From Streptomyces novaecaesareae (lineage in GTDB: Bacteria > Actinomycetota > Actinomycetes > Streptomycetales > Streptomycetaceae): a DNA stretch of 64,000 nucleotides. A program made the position numbers and the translations under genes. The stretch is taken from assembly GCF_000716875.1 (NCBI RefSeq), contig NZ_JNWQ01000013.1, forward strand, positions 34,218 through 98,217, read 5' to 3'. This document shows, in pieces, positions 1 to 9,000 of this stretch. Every line of letters starts with the position of its first letter. Within the stretch, counting starts at the first letter, position 1. A model generated the notes under the pieces. That model did no database searches and was not told where the DNA came from. It saw only the letters and a program-made list of their open reading frames with translations.

Positions 1-3000
1 CGGTGGGCGGTTCGGGGTTCGGCTCCGCCTGGTGCTCGATCTGCTGCCCGGTGTGCTGCTCCGCGGGCCAGTAACGGTCGCGCGTGAACGGGTAGCCGGG
101 CAGCGGGACCCTGCGGGCCCCCTGCGGGAGGACGGCCCGCCAGTCGACGTCCTCGCCCCGCAGGTACGCCTCGGCCACCGGGCCGATGGCGGTGGCGCCG
201 GCGGCCAGGGCGGCACGCAGGCCGGACAGGTCGCGGGCGCCGAACACGGCGCGCACCGGCAGGTGTCGGCGTCCGGTCGCCAGGGTGAAGGCGACGTCGG
301 CGAGCGCCGGGGCGTCCGGGGCGGCCAGCGCGACCGCCAAGTCGGAGACCCGGCGGGTGAGCGCGGCCTCGCTGGTCGCCGACAGCGGCACCAGCACCTC
401 CGCGGGCGCCGGCGCGGTCGCGGCCGGGCGGGCCGGCGGCTCGGCGACGACCAGGTGGCAGTTGGTGCCGCTGAAGCCGAAGCTGCTGACGGCACCGATC
501 CGGCGGCCGGCGGGGCCGGCCGGCCAGTCCGTGGATTCGGTCACCATGAAGAACGGGCTCCCGGTCAGGTCGATGTCGGTGTTGAGGGAGGTGAACCCGG
601 GCGTGGGTGCGAGCCGGCGGTGCTTCAGCGAGAGGACGAGCTTGACCAGAGCGGCGACGCCGGCGGCCGTGGTGGTGTGTCCGATGTTCGCCTTGACCGA
701 GCCGAGGCCGCAGCGGCCCGGCGCGTCGCCGAAGGCCTCCTTCAGCGCCTTGACCTCGATCGGGTCGCCGAGCGGCGTGGCGGTGCCGTGCGCCTCGACG
801 TAGCCGATCTCCTCCGGCCGGACCCCGGCCCGCCGGTGCACCCGGGTGATCAGCTCGGCCTGCGAGCGGGCGCTCGGGGCGGTGATCCCGTTGGTCTTGC
901 CGTCACCGTTGGTTCCGCTGCCGAGCAGCACGGCGTGCACGTGGTCGCCGTCCGCCAGGGCCCGGTCGAGCCGCTTCAGCACCACCGCGCCCACGGCCTC
1001 GCCGAGCACGATGCCGTCGGCCGCCGCGTCGAACGGCAGCGACCGGCCGGACGGCGAGAGCATGCCCACCTTGCTGCTGCGGATGTGCAGTTGGGGGGTG
1101 ACCATGAGCGCGACCCCGCCCGCGACCGCCATGTCGCAGTCCCCGTTGCGGATGGCCGAGGCGGCCAGGTGCACCGCGACCAGCGAGGAGGAGCAGGCGG
1201 TGTCCACGGCGACGGCCGGCCCGCGCAGGTCGAGGAAGTAGCCGATCCGCGCGGCGAGGATCGACGGCGAGTCGCCGAGGAAGGCGTAGCCGCTGTCCTC
1301 CTCGTCCGGGCCGAGCAGGCGGCTGTACTCCCCGGCGCTGGCGCCGACGAACACCCCGCAGCTGCCCCGGTCGGCGCCCTCGCCGGCGTACCCGGCGTCC
1401 TCCAGAGCCTTCCAGGACTCCTCCAGGAACAGGCGTTGCTGTGGGTCCATCGCCACCGCCTCCAGCGGCGAGATGTGGAAGAAGCCGGCGTCGAACGCGT
1501 CGATGCCGGTCAGCGCCGCCGCGGCCGCGGTGTAGGTGCGGCCCTTGGCGGTCCGGTCCGGGTCGAGCACCGCCGAGGCGTCCCAGCGGTCCGCCGGCAT
1601 GTCGCGGATCTCGCTCCGACCGGCGATGAGGTTCGACCAGAACGCGTCCACGTCGTCGGCGCCGGGGAAGCGGCCGGCCATGCCGATGATCGCGATCGCG
1701 TCGGCACGGGCGGGATCGGCCGCCGGGGCCGGGGCCGGTACCGGGGCGGGGACCGGGGCCGTCGGCAGCTCCGCGAGCCGCAGCTTCAGCGGCGCGGGGT
1801 CCTGCGGCGACACCGCTGCGGGGGCGGGCTCGGGGGCCTGGGCGGGTGCCCGGAGGACCAGCGGCGCCACCTGCTCGTGGGCGGCCGATCCGGCGGGCGT
1901 GACCGGCACGGGCGCGACCGGCGCGACCGGCTCCGCGACCGCGGCGCGGGCCCGCTCGACGGACCGGTCCAGCAGGGACCTGGCGTGCGCGGCGAGGGCG
2001 GGGATGGTCGGGTGGTCGTACGTGGCCACCGAGTCGAGCGAGAGGCCGAACTCCGCGTTCAGCGCCCGGACCAGCTCGACCGCGACGATCGAGTCGGCGC
2101 CCATCTCGTGGAAGGTCAGCGTCCGGTCGAGCTCGCCCGGCTCCAGGTAGAGCTGCGCGCAGAGCGACCGCGCGATGACGGCCTCGATGTCCGCGTCCGC
2201 CTCGGCGGCGGCCACCGGCACCTCGGGAACCGGAGCGGCGGCCGGGACCGGGACGGGCAGCGGGGCCGCAGCCGGGGCCGGCGTCGGCGCGGGGGCCGCG
2301 ACCGGCTCCGGGCGCCCGAAGCGCTCCCGGACCACGCTCAGCGACTCCGCCCCCAGCACCCTGCCGTGAAGCTCCTGCTCCCGCTCGACGGCCTGCTCCA
2401 CCGCCGTGCGGATGCGGCCGGCCAGCTCCTCCTTGAGGGCACGGACGGCGTGCGGCGGCAGGTCGGCCATGCTGCGGGCGAGGTCGAGCGCGACACCGAG
2501 CACCTGGTCGCGGGGGCGGAACTGGAGCGCGGCCCCGCGGCGCTCCAGTTCCTCGCCGCCATAGGCACGGCCGGTGTAGAGCATCTCGGTCGCGAGCGCC
2601 GAGCCGAGCCGGTGCTCCAGGATGTACGTCGCACCGAGGCCCGGGGTGAAGCCGTGGGCGAGGAAGTTGGCCGCGTAGGTCGCCTCGCGGGCGGCCACCA
2701 CGACGTCGGCGTACAGGCCGAAGGCGAAGCCGCCGCCGGCCGCGTGTCCGCGCACCGCCGCGACCACCGGGAGCGGGCAACCGAGCAGGCCCTGGTAGAC
2801 GAACGCGGCGTCGGTGAAGCTGCCGTTGCCGGAGGCGAGCTGGTCGAGGGCCTGCGGCGTGCCGCCCATGCAGAAGACCTGGTCGGTGCCGGTGAGCACG
2901 ACGGCCTTGAGCTCCGGCCTGGTCGCGATCTCGCCGAACACCGAGGTCAGGCCGTCGAGCACGGCGTCGGTGAACATGTTGCGGCCCTCGGTGTCGGCCA

Positions 3001-6000
3001 TGGTGACCAGGGCGATGTCGCCGTCGACCACGGTCAGGCTCACCACGGGGGCACCCGGCGCGCTCGGCACAGCCGGCCCGGCGGGCGCGACGGCGGGCGC
3101 CGCCTCGGCCCGGCTCGACTCCCAGCCGCCGATCCAGTACCGCTTCTCGTCGAGCGGGTGTCCGGGCAGCGGCACCCGGTTGGGGCGGTCGGCCGGCCTG
3201 GGCAGCTCGGACCAGTCCACGTCTTCTCCTTCTGCCCAGCGGGCGGCAGCGCGGTGGTACGGGGAGGTTTCCGCGGTACCGGACGAACCGGGCCAGAAAC
3301 CGTCGGGGTGTGACTCGCCGGCGAGGAAGGCGCGCAGGCCCCGGTGGAGCGCGGCGGCGTCGTCCGCCACGAAGGCCAGGCGTTCAGCGAAGACCGCGCG
3401 GCCCTCGCGGAGGGTGAAGCACAGGTCGGCGAGCGGGAGTCGAGGTCCCCCCGCGCCGGCGGTGAGGCTGTCGATGCTCTCGGCCAGGTCGGGTGCGCCG
3501 GGGAGTCCGGCGGCGCTCACCCGGTCGAGCCCGAGGCCGGCCAGCGACTCCGCGGGGTCGACCGCGCCGGGCGGGACGCCCAGCAGCGCGGCGACGTCCG
3601 TCAGCAGCCGCTCGCGCCGACCCGCACCGACCTCCGGTCCGAGCAGCGGCAGGAACGCCTCGGCGTAGGCCCGGAGCGCGGGCGCCGAGCGGGCCGACAG
3701 GGTGAACACCTGCCGCCCGCCGGCCGGCGTCCGCCGGGCCGGGCGGTGCTCCTCCAGCAGCACGTGGGCGTTGGTCCCGCCGGCACCGAACGCACTCACC
3801 GCCGCCCGGCGCGGGCGGGCGCCCTCCGGGTCGGGCCAGTGCGCCGCGTGCTGCTGGACGGTGAAGCGGGAGTCCGCCAGCTCCAGGTGCGGGTTCAGCC
3901 GCTCCGAGTGCAGGGACGGCACCAGCGTGCGGTGCCGGAGCTGCAGCACCGTCTTGGTGACCCCGGCGATGCCGGCGGCCGCCTCCAGGTGGCCGATGCT
4001 CGCCTTGACCGACCCGATCGCGCAGGGCACGGACCGCGCCGCGTCGCCGTGCGCCCGGTTCAGGCCCGCGATCTCGATCGGATCGCCGAGGGACGTGCCG
4101 GTGCCGTGCGCCTCGACGTACGAGATCGACTCGGCGGGGACGGCGCTGCCCGCCATGACCTCGGCGATGAGCCGGGCCTGCGCGGCCGGGTCGGGCACCG
4201 TGAAGCCGCTCGACCGGCCGGTCTGGCCGACCCCGGTGCCCTTGATCACCGCGTGGACGTGGTCGCCGTCGGCGAGCGCCCGCTCCAGCGGCTTGAGCAC
4301 GGCCACGCCGACGCCCTCACCCGGGATGTAGCCGTCCGCCTCGGCACCGAAGCTGCTGCAGCGGCCGGTCGTCGAGAGGAAGCCGCCCTGGGTGAGCTGC
4401 CGGTACTTCTCGGGGTGCACGGTCAGGTTGACGCCACCGGCCAGGGCCATCGCGCACTCGCCGCGGCGCAGGCTCTCCACCGCCAGGTGCAGGGCCACCA
4501 GCGAGCCGGAGCAGGCGGTGTCGACCGCGAGGCTCGGGCCCTGGAGGTCCAGGGTGTAGGAGACCCGGTTGGCGACCGAGGTGGCCAGTGCGGTCGGCGC
4601 GACGCCCTGGTCCGTACCCGCGAGCAGGTAGTGGCCCCACATGACGGCGGCGAAGACGCCGGTCCGGGGCTCGGCTCCGGGGCGGTGCCCGGCGTTCTCC
4701 AGGGCCTGCCAGGCGGTGGTCAGGAACAGGCGTTCCTGCGGGTCCATCCGTTCGGCCTCGCGTCGCGACACACCGAAGAAGCCGGCGTCGAACCGGTCGA
4801 TGCCGTCCAGGAAGCCGCCCTGCGGGCGATCGCTCCCGCCCGGCCAGCGGTCCTCGGGCACGGTGGTGACGCAGTCCCGGCCCGCCAGCAGATTCGCCCA
4901 GAACCCGTCCAGGTCCGCGGCCTGCGGGTAGCGGCCGGCCAGCCCGACGATCGCGATGTCGCCGGACCGCGTGGACGGCGGTGTGACGGGCGGTGCGGAC
5001 GGCGGCGTGACCGACGGCTCCGGCGCCCGCCGGGGTTCCGGGCGCGGCGCTGCGAGGCCGGACCGGAGGCGGGCCGGGTCGCCGTGGGCCACCGCGATCC
5101 GGGGCTCACCGAGGGTCAGGGCCGCCTCCAGGGCGGCCATGCCCTCGGCCGCGGGCATCGGGTGGAGGCCGGTGGTCCGGGCGAACGCGGCGATGGCGTC
5201 CGCAGGCATCCGCATGCCGCCGTCCTGCCAGTAGGGCCAGGCGACGGACAGCGAGACACCCGGCACCTCGGCGGCGCGACGGGCGGCCAGGCCGTCGCAG
5301 AAGGCATTGGCGAACGCGTAGTCACCCTGGCCGGGGCTGTCGAGCAGACCCGACAGGGACGAGAAGACCACGAACAGGTCGAGGCCGTCACCGCGCGTCG
5401 CCCGGTCCAGGTGGGCCGCGGCCAGTGCCTTGGCCCCCAGGACCTCGGCCGACTCCGTCGGCGACTTGGTGAAGTACATGCCGTCGCGCAGCACCCCTGC
5501 GCAGTGGAACACTCCGTCCAGCCCGCCGAGCGCGGCGCGGGCGGCAGCCGCGGCGGACTCGGCGCCCGCCCGGGTGCTCACGTCGGCGCGGGCGTAGCCG
5601 GCCGCGGACAGCCCCGCGACCCACGCCGGCTCGGACGACCGGCCGACCAGCAGCAGTCGCGCGCCCCACTCGGCGACCAGGTGCTCGGCCAACAGCCGGC
5701 CGACGCCGCCGGCACCGCCGGTGATCAGGTAACGGCCGCCACGACGCAGCGGGCTCGGTGTGCCCCCGGCCGCAGGCGTCTCCACCAGCGCGCCCACCGA
5801 GCGGACCGCGCCGTCCCAGCGGGCCTCGCGGCCCTCGGCCGGCTCGCCGAGCACCCGGCGCGCGATGTCGCCCGGCGCCGTGGTGCCGGTGACGAGCACC
5901 GCTCGGCAGGCGACGACCGGCGTCTCCGCGGTGATCGTCCGGGCCAGCGCGGCGGCGGCGGTGAACACCGGGCCGTCCCGGAGCGCGAGGCAGAGCACCG

Positions 6001-9000
6001 AGATCTGCTCGGTCGGCCGCCGGTCGACGCAGCCGGCCGCGATCGACCACAGCGCCTGGTGGGCGGCCTGCGGGTCGTCCGGCAGGACGAGCACGATCCG
6101 GCGCTCGCCGCGCGCCGCCGCAGCGGCCCGGTCGAGCCGGTCCACGGCGGTACCGGGGAAGGCGGCGGCGAGTTCGGCGGAGGCGCCGACCAGCAGCACC
6201 GGCTCGTCCGCCGGACCGGCGGTGAGCGGCTCCTCGGACCAGACGGGCCGCAGGAACAGCGTCTCGGACGGCCCGTCGGCCGGGATGCCCGACGACACCT
6301 CCGGCTCGCCGACGGCGGGCGGCACGGGAGCACTCGGCTCGCCGTACTCGGCGGTCAGGTGCGCGGCCAGGTCCGCGATCGTGGCGTGCTCGAACAGCAG
6401 GGTCGGGTACAGCCGCTCGCCGACCACGCCCTCCAGCTCCCGGCCGATGTCCAGCAGCGCCGCGGAGTCCAGGCCGAGCTCGTAGAAGCCGGCGGTGTCG
6501 GAGATCGACGCGGCCTCCTGGTCGAGCCGGGCCGCCAGCATGGTCCGCAGCCGCGCCGCGTACCCCCGGGGTGCGCCGCCCGCGGCGGGCCGAGCGGGCA
6601 GGGCGGGCAGGGCGTCTTCGGCCGGCAGGGCATCCTCGACCGACGGCTCGTCCTCGGCCGGCAGGGCGAGCAGCCCGGCGTGCCGGATGCGCTTGCAGGC
6701 CAGTCCCCTGACCTCCGCCACGAACGCCCCGGACCCGTCGTAGATCAGGTAGTCGTTGTGCATGACGTCGCCGGACGCGGCGACCCGCTCCTGACGCGGC
6801 ACCAGCACATGGCAGGCGCCCCGGAGCCCGCGCGAGCGGTGCCGGGCCCGGAAGGAGTCGATGTAGACCGGGATGAACGGCTCACCCAGCAGCGGGGTGC
6901 GCGCGAACGCGACCAGCGTGGACGCGTCGAGCAGCCCCGGGTGCAGGGCGATGGAGCCGAGGTCGGCGGACGCCGCGACGTCCAGGCGGGCCAGCAGCCG
7001 CTCGCCGGCCAGGTGGAGGCCACCGACCGCGGACATCCGGGGGCCGTGCACGATCTGCTCGGCCCGGGCCTGGGCGTAGAGCTCCGCCATGTCCCGGACC
7101 TGCGCGGCCTCGGCGATGATCGCCCGCGGGTCGATCGGCGCCGGCTCCGCCTCGTCGGAGTACGCGAGGGTGGCCTTCAGGTGGCAGCGCCACTCGCCGT
7201 CGGGCCCGCTGCTGTGCACCTCGACCTGCTGCGCGACGCCGTCCGGTGCCGCCGCCGTCACCCGGACCTCGCGCTCCATGCCGGGCCTGGTGCGGATCGG
7301 GTCGATGAAGAGGATGTCCGAGAGGACGGCCCGGTCGGGGTCGAGTCCCGCCGCGGCGACCGCCTGGAGGATGAGCTCCAGCAGGGCGACGCCGGGGAGA
7401 ACCGGGATTCCGTGGACGTGATGGTCCTCGAAGACGAAGTCGGTGTGCCGGACCACGGACCGGTGGGTGAAGGCCCCGGCCTCGACGGCCCGCGGCACCG
7501 ACGGCGCGGCCGGCTCCGCGTCGAGCCACAGCCGGCGGCGCTCGAACCGCGGCGCGGGCAGGGCGGCGCGGCGCGGCTGGTGGTCCTCGGCCGAGCCGAC
7601 GATCACGTGCACGTTGGTGCCCCCGAAGCCGAAGGAACTCACCCCCGCGAGCCGGCGACCGGCAGCCGGCCAGGGAGTCGTCCGGACGGCCGGGTGGAAC
7701 GGCGAGGCAGCGAAGTCGAAACGAGGGTTCGGGTGCTCGCAGTTGAGCGTCGCCGGGATCTCGCCGCGCTCGACCGCGAGGACGGTCTTGAGCAGGCCCG
7801 CGATGCCGGCGGCGCTCAGCAGGTGCCCGATCCCGGACTTGACGCTGCCGATGGCGCAGAAGCCCGTCCGGTCGGTGCTCTCGCGGAACACCCCGGTCAG
7901 CGCCCGCAGTTCGATCGGGTCGCCGATCATCGTGCCGGTGCCGTGCGCCTCGACCATGCCGATCCGGTCGGCGGTCACCCCGGCGGCGGCCAGCGCCCGC
8001 CGGACGACCTTGGCCTGCGCGGTCGGGTTCGGGGTGGTCAGGCCCATGGTGTGGCCGTCGTTCCCGGTGGCGACGGCCTCGATCACGGCGTGGATGCGGT
8101 CGCCGTCGGCCAGCGCGTCCTCCAGACGCTTCAGCAGGACGATCCCGCAGCCCTCACCGGGCACGAAGCCGTCCGCCGACTCGTCGAAGACCGCGCAGCG
8201 GCCGCGCGGCGAGATCGCGCCGATCGCCGAGAACTCCAGATAGGGGCGCTCGTCGAGGAGCACCTCGACGCCGCCTGCGATCGCGGCGTGCGACTCGCCG
8301 GAGAGCAGGCTCTGCACCGCCAGCCCGACCGCGACCAGCGCGGACGAACAGGCCGTGTCGACCACCAGGTTGGGGCCGGTGAAGTTGAACTGGTGGGCGA
8401 CCCGGGCCGCGACGAAGTTCGGGTCGGCGCCGAATCCGCTGCTGTCGCCCCGGATGCCGATCCGCCGACCGTAGCCGGAGGGCCGGGCGCCGATGAACAC
8501 GCCGACCTCGCGCCCCCACAGCTCGCGCGGGCCGTACCCGGCGTCGGCGAGCCCGGTGGCGACGCCCTCCAGCACCAGGCGGACGGCCGGGTCGAGGCAG
8601 CGGGCCTCGTCCTCGCCGAGCGCGAAGTACTCGGGGTCGAAGTCCTCGATGCCCGACACGAAGCCGCCCCACTTGGAGACGGACCGCTCCGGGTAGAGCG
8701 CCGTGTGGTCCCAGCGGGCGGCGGGCACCTCGTCCACCGCGGAGCGGCCGTCCCTGAGGTTGCGCCAGAACTCGGTGAGGTCCGCCGCGCCGGGCAGCCG
8801 CCCGGACATCCCGATCACCGCGATCCGGCCCGACGGCCGGGCCTCGGCGGTGGCGGGCCCGACGGTCGGCGCCGGCTCGGCGGCGAACTCCCGCCGCAGG
8901 TAGGCCTCCAGCTGATGCACGGTGGGGTGTTCGAGCAGGGCCGTGGGCTCCAGCGGCGCGCCGAGCCGCTCCTCGATCCGCCGGACCAGCTCGGCGAGCA

